NCBI GenBank assembly: GCA_050187415.1
Contig: JBFWXN010000020.1
Span: 9,868 to 73,867, forward strand
Direction of reading: 5' to 3'
Source: Ga0077555 sp050187415
GTDB lineage: Bacteria; Pseudomonadota; Alphaproteobacteria; Rhizobiales; Hyphomicrobiaceae
Length of the DNA: 64,000 nt
Shown here in pieces: positions 38,760-46,442 of the stretch (positions within the stretch are counted from its first letter, which is position 1; each line of letters begins with the position of its first letter). The notes below the pieces were generated by a model that was not told the origin of the DNA, searched no databases, and saw only the letters and a program-made list of their open reading frames with translations. The position numbers and the translations under genes are program-made.

Positions 38760-39542
38760 CTACTGCATGAACCAGCCGTGGCTGACAACGATCGACTGTC
38801 CGGTCATCACGTTGCTATTGGCCGCAGCAAAGAACAAAACGGCGTCGGCGACATCATCCGTGGTGGTGAACTCGCCGTCGACCGTATCCTTGAGCATGAC
38901 GTCCTTGACGACCTGAGCCTCCGTGATGCCGAGCTCCTTGGCCTGCTCCGGGATCTGCTTGTCGACGAGAGGCGTGCGGACAAAGCCTGGGCAGACCACG
39001 TTGGCCGTCACATTATGCTCGGCGCCTTCCTTCGCGAGCACCTTGGCGAGACCGAGCAAGCCGTGCTTGGCGGTGACGTAGGGCGCCTTCAGCTTGGAGG
39101 CCTCCTTCGAATGGACGGAGCCCATGTAGACCACCCTGCCGTAATTGGCCGCGTACATATGCTTGAGGCAGGCGCGCGTCGTCAGGAAGGCACCATCGAG
39201 GTGGATCGACAAGAGCTTCTTCCAATCGGCGTATGGAAACTCAACCAATGGCTTTACGATCTGGATGCCGGCGTTGCTGACAAGGATGTCGACTTTGCCA
39301 TACCTGGCGACAACCTCCGCCACGCCGTTCTCGACTTGCGCCTCGTCCGTGACATTCATCGCCACGGCAAAGGCGTCGCCTCCCTTCGCCTTGATCTCCG
39401 ATGCCGTCATCTGCGCGGCCTCGAGGTTGAGATCGGCAATGACGGGCACGCCGCCCTCGGCGGCAAAGCGGATGGCGATCTCCTTGCCGATACCGCTGGC
39501 GGCGCCAGTGACGATGGCAATTCTACCATTGAAGCGCGACAT
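38760..39542 (-). CDS. bdhA: 3-Hydroxybutyrate dehydrogenase
   Basis: An NAD-dependent SDR that interconverts 3-hydroxybutyrate and acetoacetate in PHB metabolism, 260 residues. VTGAASGIG is the Rossmann motif, LVSNAGIQ the NAG motif, and Ser...YVTAK supplies the catalytic residues (MGSVHSKEASKLKAPYVTAKHG). SIHLDGAFLTTRACLKHM, CPGFVRTPLVDKQIPEQAKELGI and the ending VSHGWFMQ are typical of BdhA rather than of general SDRs. The ATG at 39542 has AGGGA upstream and fits the family; an ATG three codons earlier is possible. Confidence 0.92.
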   Translation of the reverse strand: MSRFNGRIAIVTGAASGIGKEIAIRFAAEGGVPVIADLNLEAAQMTASEIKAKGGDAFAVAMNVTDEAQVENGVAEVVARYGKVDILVSNAGIQIVKPLVEFPYADWKKLLSIHLDGAFLTTRACLKHMYAANYGRVVYMGSVHSKEASKLKAPYVTAKHGLLGLAKVLAKEGAEHNVTANVVCPGFVRTPLVDKQIPEQAKELGITEAQVVKDVMLKDTVDGEFTTTDDVADAVLFFAAANSNVMTGQSIVVSHGWFMQ

Positions 39543-40075
39543 CTGGTTCATCCCTGGTTATGCGCCGTGGCGCGTCTGCGTATCGGGCGAGGCAATCGTG
39601 GACGACCACTCCGAGGCCCATGGCCGGGGCGGCGGCCCAGCGGAATGCCGAGCCTACCTCCCCGACCGACCGACAGGCGTACGACATCGCAGATTGCGCG
39701 TGGGCAAAGGTGCAGCGCTGCCGGGCCGATCCAGTAAGCCGCGGAGGGACACCCTTCATGTAGTAGCGGACGAGGCCGCGTGCACGTGTGACGCAGTCGA
39801 CATCATTGGGGATGTCGACCCGAGACCGCCGGGGATCACCCGAGCGTCATTGAAACCTGGGCTCGGGAGCGATCGGCTTTGCAGATCATAAAGCGACAGA
39901 GAGGCACGCAAATTCCGCGTCACGTTCCGCCATCCAGTCCTCGAGCGGAATGCCGGGGCCATCGGCACATCTGACCACCGCATTGCAAGAGGCGACGGTC
40001 GCGCACGCGCCGACGAAGCCCGCAGGACGGACCCGGCCGGCGGCTTCGAAGCGCCGCCGGCTCGTCATCTCGTGA
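39543..40075. other. Gene-free stretch between bdhA and the lyase gene
   Basis: It holds the bdhA promoter side and a hairpin at 40036-40061 that follows the lyase gene. The short open frames have no family resemblance or ribosome binding site. Confidence 0.5.
40036..40061 (-). terminator. Terminator hairpin of the 2-hydroxyacyl-CoA lyase gene
   Basis: A perfect 9-bp stem GCCGGCGGC/GCCGCCGGC with an 8-base loop lies 15 bases beyond the stop codon on the minus strand. There is no T-run. Confidence 0.6.
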
Positions 40076-41734
40076 TCAGGTCGTCAGCCAGCCGAATTCC
40101 TGCGGCTTGCGACCGGCGGCCCAATGCAGCTTGACGTTGACGAGTGCAGGGCCTTTGAACGCCATCGCTTCCGCCAGTGCGCCCTTCAGATCCTTCGGAT
40201 CTTCGATGTTGAAACCTTTGCCGCCGAATGCCTCGAGCACCTTGTCGTAGCGCGCGCCGTAGATAAGAGAGCGCGGCGGATTGGCGAATGGATCGTCCGG
40301 ATATTTTTCCGTGCCGGAGCCGATGCCGCCGTTATTCAGAACCACGATCTTGGCATTCATTCTGTAGCGACAGATGGTCTCGAACTCCATGCCCGAGAAG
40401 CCGATCGCGGAATCGCCCGATACCGAGATGACCGGTTTGTTCGGGTTGACGGCGCAGGCTGCGACGACGAAGCCCATGCCGATGCCCATGGTGCCATACG
40501 TTCCCGCATCGAGACGATGACGGGCGAAGGTGTTCGGCAACTGAGTGCGGCCGATATCCATCGTGTTCGCGCCTTCGCCGACGATGATGGCGTCTTGCGG
40601 AGCCCAGGCGGCAATGTCCTTGAGCGCGCGGTAGTAGTTCGTCGGCGACGCATTGTCGTCGATCATGGGCTGGATCTGCTTGGCGTTCTTGGCGGCCGCG
40701 TCCGCGATCGTCTTTCTCCATGGGGTTCCCTCGGCGTAGAACCACTGCCGCTCGCGCAATGCCTCATTGAGCTGCCCGACGACAGCCTTGCCGTCACCGA
40801 CCAGCGCGACTTCCGTCGGTACGTTCTGGCCAATGGCCTCGGGCGAGATATCGAGCTGGATGATGCGCACGTTCTTGTTGAAGCGCGGTGCCATGCCGTA
40901 GTGCATGATCCAGTTGAGGCGCGCGCCCATGACGAAGACGACATCGGCCTCCTTGAGCGCAGTCGAGCGAGCGGCTCCGACCGAGAGCGGATGACTGTCG
41001 TCCATCACGCCTTTGCCCATGGGCGAAGCAAGGAACGGCAGCTTCGTGCGCTCGATGAAGGCACGGACTTCGTCTTCGGCGCGCGACCACGCCATCCCCT
41101 TGCCGACGATGACAAGCGGCTTCTCGGCCGAGGCCAGCGCATCGAGCGCGCGCTTCACGTCCTCGCCCATCGCCATCGAGCGCGGCGGCTCGGCCGACTT
41201 CGGCGGGAAATTGACGTCGCCGTCTGCAACCTCACCCTTGATGATGTCATCTGCGATGTCGAGGTAGGTCGCGCCTGGGCGGCCGTAGATCGATTGCCGG
41301 ACCGCCTGCTCGACGTAGAACGGAATACGGTAGGTGTGCTCGATGGCGTGCGCGAACTTGCAGAACGGCGAAGCGATCTGCACCTGGCGCTCCTCCTGGA
41401 ACGCACCCATGCCATTTTGATACGTGGGCGAGGCGCCGCCGATACCGATCATGGGCCAGCAGTTCTGCTGGGCATTGGCGAGGCCGGCCAGCATGTGGAC
41501 GACGCCCGGGCCGGACACGGTGAGGCAAGCTCCGGGACGTCCGGTGAGATAGCCCGCCGCCTGCGCCGCGTACGATGCGGTCTGCTCGTTGCGCATGCCG
41601 ATGTACTTGATGCCGGCCTTCTGCGCTTCGGCAGCGATCTGCTGCACGGGAAAGCCGACGATGCCGAACATATAGTCGACACCCTGCTGCTTTAGGCTGC
41701 GCGCCATGATCTCGGCGCCGTTCAGCTTGGCCAT
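40076..41734 (-). CDS. Thiamine-diphosphate 2-hydroxyacyl-CoA lyase/oxalyl-CoA decarboxylase
   Basis: A ThDP enzyme of 552 residues that cleaves the C1-C2 bond of 2-hydroxyacyl-CoA, releasing formyl-CoA, or decarboxylates oxalyl-CoA. Glu50 (GMRNEQ) is the cofactor-activating acid. The ThDP-Mg motif runs from GDS (440-442) to NN (467-468). FGIVGFPV, MGKGVMDDSHPLSVGAARS, GEGANTMDIGRT, HRLDAGTYGTMGIGMG and the end RKPQEFGWLT recall animal HACL1 more than Oxalobacter oxalyl-CoA decarboxylase as I remember both, so I prefer the lyase call. CACAGGAGG precedes the ATG. A 2-hydroxyacid dehydrogenase diverges from it and a CoA-transferase lies nearby, which fits 2-hydroxyacid breakdown. Confidence 0.88.
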   Translation of the reverse strand: MAKLNGAEIMARSLKQQGVDYMFGIVGFPVQQIAAEAQKAGIKYIGMRNEQTASYAAQAAGYLTGRPGACLTVSGPGVVHMLAGLANAQQNCWPMIGIGGASPTYQNGMGAFQEERQVQIASPFCKFAHAIEHTYRIPFYVEQAVRQSIYGRPGATYLDIADDIIKGEVADGDVNFPPKSAEPPRSMAMGEDVKRALDALASAEKPLVIVGKGMAWSRAEDEVRAFIERTKLPFLASPMGKGVMDDSHPLSVGAARSTALKEADVVFVMGARLNWIMHYGMAPRFNKNVRIIQLDISPEAIGQNVPTEVALVGDGKAVVGQLNEALRERQWFYAEGTPWRKTIADAAAKNAKQIQPMIDDNASPTNYYRALKDIAAWAPQDAIIVGEGANTMDIGRTQLPNTFARHRLDAGTYGTMGIGMGFVVAACAVNPNKPVISVSGDSAIGFSGMEFETICRYRMNAKIVVLNNGGIGSGTEKYPDDPFANPPRSLIYGARYDKVLEAFGGKGFNIEDPKDLKGALAEAMAFKGPALVNVKLHWAAGRKPQEFGWLTT

Positions 41735-41998
41735 CTGTTCCTCCTGTGTGCACACATTTTCTGACGCCCAGCGCCATCGTTCTTATGAGTATCCGGGTAG
41801 CCCCTCGTCGGAAACGATGGCACAGTTCCAACGGGCATGGGAACAGACTTCACACGCCCGGCGATCGGCGGCGGCGCCGGAAACGGGTGCACCGATCGTC
41901 CGTCGACCATCGACGGCGGGCCGCTATCGATGGCGCGCGCCGACCGATAACCTGCCGTAAGGACACATCCCCTATCTTTCCATCACGAGCCCGAGCCG

Positions 41999-42994
41999 AT
42001 GAAGCTGCTGCTTTCCGCATTCGCGCAAAAGACCTGGGGCGACCGCATTCTCGCCGCCGTACCGGATGGCACGCTGACATTCATCACGGCTGAGGACGCC
42101 GGCAGCAGCGAGAGCCCATGTTCCGCGGACATCGCCTTCATGACACGCGAAGTGACGGGCGCGTCGAGCAAGGGCAATGCCACGCCCGAGCTGCGCAATT
42201 TCGCCAAGTGCCTGCGCAAATCGCCCAATCTCAAATGGCTGCAGATCCACCCCGCCGGTGCGGAACTCCCGATCTATCGCGAGTTGCGTGGCCGCGGCGT
42301 CAAGGTGACGACGGCGTCGGGCGCGACGGCGCTGTCGGTTGCCCATAGCGCTTTGGGCGGTCTGATCGCGATCAACCGGCGGTTTCCGCTGTTGGCCGAC
42401 GCCCAGCGGCGCCGCGCCTGGGAGCCCAGGCTCGGGACCAACGCACCTCGCGATTTCAAAGGACAGACCGCGGTCGTGGTAGGTCTCGGGCCGATCGGAC
42501 GCAACCTTGCGCCACTGCTCAAGATGCTCGGGATGCGTGTTATCGGCGTGCGCCGCGCGCCGACCGCGATTGCCCCGTGCGACCGAACGATCACCTATGA
42601 CGAGTTGCCGTCCGTACTGACCGAAGCCGACGTCATGGTGCTTTGTTGTCCCGCCTCGCCAACAACGACGGGCCTGGCCAACGCGGCCGCCTTCGACGCG
42701 ATGCCGAAAGGTTCGCTCCTCGTCAACGTGTCGCGTGGCGTGGTTGCGGTCGAGGCCGACATCGTCGAGGCTTTGCGCCGCGGACAACTTGCCGGTGCCT
42801 ATCTCGACGTCTTCGAGCATGAGCCACTCAATCCTGCATCACCGCTTTGGGATATGCCGAACGTGATCGTTTCGCCCCATACGGCAAGCCACACGCTCGG
42901 CCAGAACGAGGCTATCTTCGATATCTTCCTGGATAACCTCGACCGCTGGCGCGACGAGCGCGCGCTTCGTAATGACGTCGACAAGCTTGGATGA
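41999..42994 (+). CDS. D-2-hydroxyacid dehydrogenase family protein
   Basis: A 331-residue NAD(P)-dependent enzyme of the D-isomer-specific 2-hydroxyacid dehydrogenase family (glyoxylate/hydroxypyruvate reductase-like). The Rossmann motif is VVGLGPIGRNLAPLLKMLGM. The catalytic Arg is in NVSRGVV, the Glu in DVFEHEPL and the His in SPHTASHT. HPAGAE replaces the substrate-loop consensus seen in many relatives, so the substrate is open. The gene diverges from the lyase gene and is followed 21 bases later by a lipocalin-like gene. It could interconvert the 2-oxo and 2-hydroxy acids used by the lyase and CoA-transferase. Confidence 0.9.
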   Translation: MKLLLSAFAQKTWGDRILAAVPDGTLTFITAEDAGSSESPCSADIAFMTREVTGASSKGNATPELRNFAKCLRKSPNLKWLQIHPAGAELPIYRELRGRGVKVTTASGATALSVAHSALGGLIAINRRFPLLADAQRRRAWEPRLGTNAPRDFKGQTAVVVGLGPIGRNLAPLLKMLGMRVIGVRRAPTAIAPCDRTITYDELPSVLTEADVMVLCCPASPTTTGLANAAAFDAMPKGSLLVNVSRGVVAVEADIVEALRRGQLAGAYLDVFEHEPLNPASPLWDMPNVIVSPHTASHTLGQNEAIFDIFLDNLDRWRDERALRNDVDKLG

Positions 42995-43015
42995 TCAGCG
43001 ACGGGAGACGCGACT

Positions 43016-43414
43016 GTGAGCACGGACATCATCGGAACGTGGCGACTGGCGAAGGGCTCGGCGACGTTCGAGGACGGCACGTCGGCGCCACCACCCTATG
43101 GCGGCGAAAAGGGCATGGGTCGGATCACACTCAACGCCGATGGGAGGATGATGGCGGTGCTATGCGACGGACGGCCGACATTGCCGGACGGAGAGCCCCG
43201 GGAATACAGCTCCTACTGCGGCAACTATACGTTCGATGGAACCCGGCTGATCACGGTCGTCGATGCGACCTCGGACTCGGGCCGCCTCAGCGGCGAGCAG
43301 ATCCGCCACGTCAGCTTCGAGAACGGATACATGGTCTTCCGGCACACGTCGCGCCGCGCGGACGGCCGGCGCATCCACCGAGAGATGTCGTGGGTGAAGA
43401 TCTCGGACGTTTAA
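43016..43414 (+). CDS. Lipocalin-like domain protein
   Basis: A 132-residue cytoplasmic beta-barrel-like protein of the Lipocalin_5 type. IIGTWRLAKGSA at the start and GRITLNADGRMMAVLCDGRP in the middle are the family signature (G-x-W, then T-x-DGRMMA). The GTG start has GGGAG upstream. It follows the 2-hydroxyacid dehydrogenase by 21 bases and so is in the same operon. Such proteins often sit beside catabolic enzymes and may bind a small hydrophobic or acidic ligand; no activity is established. Confidence 0.83.
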   Translation: MSTDIIGTWRLAKGSATFEDGTSAPPPYGGEKGMGRITLNADGRMMAVLCDGRPTLPDGEPREYSSYCGNYTFDGTRLITVVDATSDSGRLSGEQIRHVSFENGYMVFRHTSRRADGRRIHREMSWVKISDV

Positions 43415-43475
43415 GGCGACGGCCAGCCAACCGCGATGCCGGATTGGCCGAGGCGTCCGGGCACCGTGGGAGGCG

Positions 43476-43826
43476 TTACTCGATCGGCACGAAGATCGAG
43501 TGGCGCAGCTTGCCGCCGATCGACTTCGACAAATGCCCCTTGCCGTGCACATCCTCGACCAGGATCACTTCGCCGGCGCCGATCTCGCGCGCTTCGCCGT
43601 CGGAGGCCGTGATGCGCACGCCACCATCGAGATTGATGATGTACTGGCGCCGCGGCGCCGGGTGCCAGTCGAGGTCATAGTCCCCTGCGGTCTCGCGAAA
43701 AATGATACCGGTAGCGGGGAGACGCTTCGACATTTTCGAGAAGTTGCGCGTCTCGGTCCACTCGACCTCGACGTCGCGCCAATGACTTTCGCCCTTCTCG
43801 TCGGCAAACAGATTGTGAATGCGCAT
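43476..43826 (-). CDS. Small cupin-domain protein
   Basis: A 116-residue single-cupin protein. DLDWHPAPRRQYIINLDGG forms the first cupin motif, with one clear His, and GAGEVILVEDVHGKGHLS the second. The ATG at 43826 has GGGAG nine bases upstream; the same frame is open much further upstream through the CoA-transferase gene, but that part is its shadow. It follows the CoA-transferase by 53 bases on the same strand and may be a binding protein or isomerase for a pathway intermediate. The reaction is unknown. Confidence 0.82.
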   Translation of the reverse strand: MRIHNLFADEKGESHWRDVEVEWTETRNFSKMSKRLPATGIIFRETAGDYDLDWHPAPRRQYIINLDGGVRITASDGEAREIGAGEVILVEDVHGKGHLSKSIGGKLRHSIFVPIE

Positions 43827-43879
43827 CGGCGCTTCTCCCATCGGTTCTCTTTGCTGGTCTCTCGTGGCCGGTCGACGCG

Positions 43880-45106
43880 TCAGCCCGTTATGACCTTGGC
43901 TGCCTTCAGCTCGCCGATCGTCCCCCGGTCGAGCTCCAGCCAGTCCGCCAACACCCTGTCGGAGTGCTCGCCCAGAAGTGGCGCCGACGTGACCGGCGGC
44001 GTCTGTCCGTCGAACCGCACCGGCCAGCCGCTCATCGTATAGTCTCCGACCGCGGGGTGCCGCATCGTCTGGCGAATGCCGCGCTCCACGAAGTTGCGGT
44101 CGTCGGCGATCTCGCGCGTATCGAGAACGGCGCCCGCCGGAATCGCCGCCTGGCTGATGATGCGCCACGCCTCGTTCTTGTGGTGCTGGCGCGTCCAGTT
44201 CGCCACGATCTCGTCGACTTCGCCTCGGTGCTGCGTTCTCGCCGCGGGCGTCGCAAATCGTGCATCCCCGATCAGATCCTCCCGGCCCATCAGCTTGAGC
44301 AGGCGGTTCCAATGCTCGGGATTGGCAGGGCTGGTGAAGACATAGACGTAGTCGTTGGGCCCTCCGCCCTTGGTCGGATAGACACCGATGGGCGGGCTGC
44401 CGCCGCCGACCGTCTTCGAGCCGGCTCGCGGCGCCGGCTTGCCGCCGGTGCGCTCCATGTAGGTGAAGGCATTGCGGATATAGTGCAGGATCGAGTCCTG
44501 CATCGCCACCTCGAGCCGCTCGCCCTTGCCGGTGCGCAACTTGCGCACATAGGCGCCGAGGATCGAGATCGCCATCAGCATGCCCGTGCCCGTATCGCCC
44601 ACCGTCGTTCCTGGCTTGCACGGAACGCCGTCCTCTTCACCCGTGATCGACATCAGCCCGCCGGCAGCCTGGGCGATCATGTCGAAGGCGAGGCCGTTCT
44701 CGTGCGGGCTGCCTTTGCCGAAACCTTTGATCTGGCAGTAGATGATGCCCGGATTGATCTCGCTTACGACATCGTAGCCAAGGCCCAGCCGCTCTATGGC
44801 TCCGGGAGCGAAGTTCTCGATCATCACGTCCGCGCGCGCGATCAGTTTCTTGACGAGATCAAGGCCGCGCGGATCCTTGAGGTTGACGGCCGCCGAGCGC
44901 TTGTTGGCATTGTACTGCAGGAAATAGAAGGAATCCTGCTGGCCCTCGGCCCGGTTGGTCGAACGGCCAGGGTCGCCGACGCCCGGATTTTCCACCTTGA
45001 CGACTTCGGCGCCGAGCCAAGCCAGCGCTTCGGTGCATGATGGTCCGGCCTCGAACTGCGTGAAGTCGAGGATTCGCAAGCCCTTGAGGCAGTCTTCTCC
45101 GCTCAT
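43880..45106 (-). CDS. Family III CoA-transferase (CaiB/BaiF, formyl-CoA transferase-like)
   Basis: Moves CoA between carboxylic acids through an aspartyl-CoA thioester, 408 residues. The catalytic Asp is D142 in NGLAFDMIAQAAGG. LKGLRILDFTQFEAGPSCTEALAWLGAEVVKVENP, NKRSAAVNLKDPRG, MIENFAPGAIERLGLGYD and TVGDTGTGMLMAISILGAYVRKLRTGKGERLEVAM are standard. GGGAG eight bases before the ATG at 45106 decides the start; the longer frame adds an Arg-rich tail. With the nearby lyase it would activate a 2-hydroxyacid (or oxalate) to the CoA ester and recycle formyl-CoA. The true acid is not visible. Confidence 0.92.
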   Translation of the reverse strand: MSGEDCLKGLRILDFTQFEAGPSCTEALAWLGAEVVKVENPGVGDPGRSTNRAEGQQDSFYFLQYNANKRSAAVNLKDPRGLDLVKKLIARADVMIENFAPGAIERLGLGYDVVSEINPGIIYCQIKGFGKGSPHENGLAFDMIAQAAGGLMSITGEEDGVPCKPGTTVGDTGTGMLMAISILGAYVRKLRTGKGERLEVAMQDSILHYIRNAFTYMERTGGKPAPRAGSKTVGGGSPPIGVYPTKGGGPNDYVYVFTSPANPEHWNRLLKLMGREDLIGDARFATPAARTQHRGEVDEIVANWTRQHHKNEAWRIISQAAIPAGAVLDTREIADDRNFVERGIRQTMRHPAVGDYTMSGWPVRFDGQTPPVTSAPLLGEHSDRVLADWLELDRGTIGELKAAKVITG

Positions 45107-45189
45107 GCGCTTCGCTCCCAAAATCTTCGTATGTCGAAGCTTAGGCATGGAGCGCGGCGCGCGTCGAGACAGACGTGATCTGCGCAAGC

Positions 45190-45381
45190 CTACATTGGGT
45201 TCCTCGGCAAAGGCGGCTGGTCGGGAACGGGCAATGGATCATCGATCGGCAGCGGTGGATCGGGTTCGTTGGGCGGCAGATCCGGCGGACGCGGGATGGG
45301 TCCCGGCGGCGGCGGCGGAACAATAGGCTCGGGAGGTTCGGGCGGCCTCGGGTCGGGCTGGGGGGCGTGCGGTGTGAGCAT
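45190..45381 (-). CDS. Possible proline-rich mini-protein
   Basis: A 63-residue frame made almost wholly of Pro, Asp, Glu, Leu and Ile (MLTPHAPQPDPRPPEPPEPI at the start), with no cysteine or aromatic residues. GAGAGACAGC before the ATG is a weak ribosome binding site. The opposite strand reads as Gly-rich, as a GGN/CCN tract must. Proline-rich short proteins do occur in Rhizobiales, but coding is unproven. The rest of the stretch 45107-45578 shows no other gene. Confidence 0.4.
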   Translation of the reverse strand: MLTPHAPQPDPRPPEPPEPIVPPPPPGPIPRPPDLPPNEPDPPLPIDDPLPVPDQPPLPRNPM

Positions 45382-45578
45382 GCTGTCTCTCGCAGTTGGC
45401 CTTCACGGGCATCCGGGCATTGGCCCGTTGCTGGTTAAGACATTCTGTCGGAGAAGAGTTCCGCTCGAAATTCCGCCGCCGGCCAGAATGCCGGCCAGGC
45501 ACGCGCCAGCAAGGCCGGCGAGATGCAAAGCCGCCGTCCTTGACACACGGGCCCAGCGCTGCCCGTGTGGACCTCAGT

Positions 45579-45920
45579 TCACGGAAGCGGAATATGCACG
45601 GCAATCGCAGCGCTTGCAATGACGGCGGGGTCGTTGTTCTCGGGGTCGGGAATGTCGAGACCACCCTTTACCGCCTTCACCGTCACGTTGCCGACCGGCA
45701 GCGAAGACTTGACCTTCTCGACGTCTACCTTGGCCGGTTGCTGGACGCCGATCGTCACCTCGACGTCGATGTCTTTTTTGTCGACCCCGAGGGAGCGGAT
45801 GAATGCGAGCGACGAATGATGCAAGGCATCCTGGACGGCACGCAACGCCGCCTTGGTGTAGTCGGAGCCATGCAGATCGTTGCCCGTGCCGAGTTCGAGG
45901 ATGACGCGTTTCTTAGACAT
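45579..45920 (-). CDS. Lin0512-family protein, second copy
   Basis: A 113-residue conserved protein of unknown function. It opens KKRVILELGTGNDLHGSDYTKAALRAVQDALHHSSLAF, the family signature, and ends in a beta-rich half (VTVKAVKGGLDI, AVIASAAIAVHI). AGGAG lies eight bases before the ATG. It follows its paralogue by 11 bases, so the two are in one operon and may form a hetero-oligomer. No catalytic motif is evident. Confidence 0.85.
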   Translation of the reverse strand: MSKKRVILELGTGNDLHGSDYTKAALRAVQDALHHSSLAFIRSLGVDKKDIDVEVTIGVQQPAKVDVEKVKSSLPVGNVTVKAVKGGLDIPDPENNDPAVIASAAIAVHIPLP

Positions 45921-45931
45921 GACCGGTCTCC

Positions 45932-46270
45932 TCAAACATCCAGGCTGACGACAGCGCAGGCATTGGCGATCAGCGTGGCGTCGGTGCCCGCGTCGTTCTT
46001 GATCTCCAGGCCGCCTTCCACGACCGTCACCGTCCCCTTGCCATAGGGGAGCACCTTCAGCACCTCGGCCTTGTCGACCGTCTCTGGACGCGGCACGCCG
46101 ATGTGCACGTCGACCTGCATTGCCTCGAGCGGCCGGCCCATCGCCGTCGCAATCGACAGCGAGTTGTGCCAGAGCGCGTCGCGCAGTGCGCGGCACGCGG
46201 CCTTGGTCGGATCAGAGCCGCGAATATCGGTGCCCATGCCGATTTCGAGCACCATGCGCTTCTTTGCCAT
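45932..46270 (-). CDS. Lin0512-family protein, first copy
   Basis: A 112-residue paralogue of the next gene: MAKKRMVLEIGMGTDIRGSD, then TKAACRALRDALWHNSLSIATAMG, VDVHIGVPRPETVD and TVVEGGLEIKNDAGTDATLIANACAVVSLDV. GGAAGG eight bases before the ATG at 46270 sets the start; the frame is open further upstream but without family match. The function is unknown. The MFS exporter gene diverges from it. Confidence 0.85.
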   Translation of the reverse strand: MAKKRMVLEIGMGTDIRGSDPTKAACRALRDALWHNSLSIATAMGRPLEAMQVDVHIGVPRPETVDKAEVLKVLPYGKGTVTVVEGGLEIKNDAGTDATLIANACAVVSLDV

Positions 46271-46442
46271 GGATGGCCTTCCAGTTGAGAGCGTTCCTAT
46301 CGCGATCATCATGCGCCGGGCTCGGAGGCGTTGCACCTGCAAAAACGGTTTCCCACCTGATCGCGACGGAACCGTCTTTCCCTTGGCCATTTGCGCCGCC
46401 TGCTGCCAAGCTACGCCGCTCGCGGTCCATGGGAGTGCCCGA

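Noticed and set aside
40076..41734. Plain oxalyl-CoA decarboxylase assignment
   Set aside because: The C-terminal and active-site segments resemble 2-hydroxyacyl-CoA lyase more, from memory of both families. I kept both names rather than assert oxalate specificity.
43827..44621. Long upstream extension of the cupin frame
   Set aside because: It lies in a different frame of the CoA-transferase gene. The cupin has its own ribosome binding site and a natural start at 43826.
45269..45622. Gly-rich 117-codon frame on the plus strand
   Set aside because: It is the mirror of the proline-rich frame on the other strand and continues into antisense of the Lin0512 gene. No start signal was seen.
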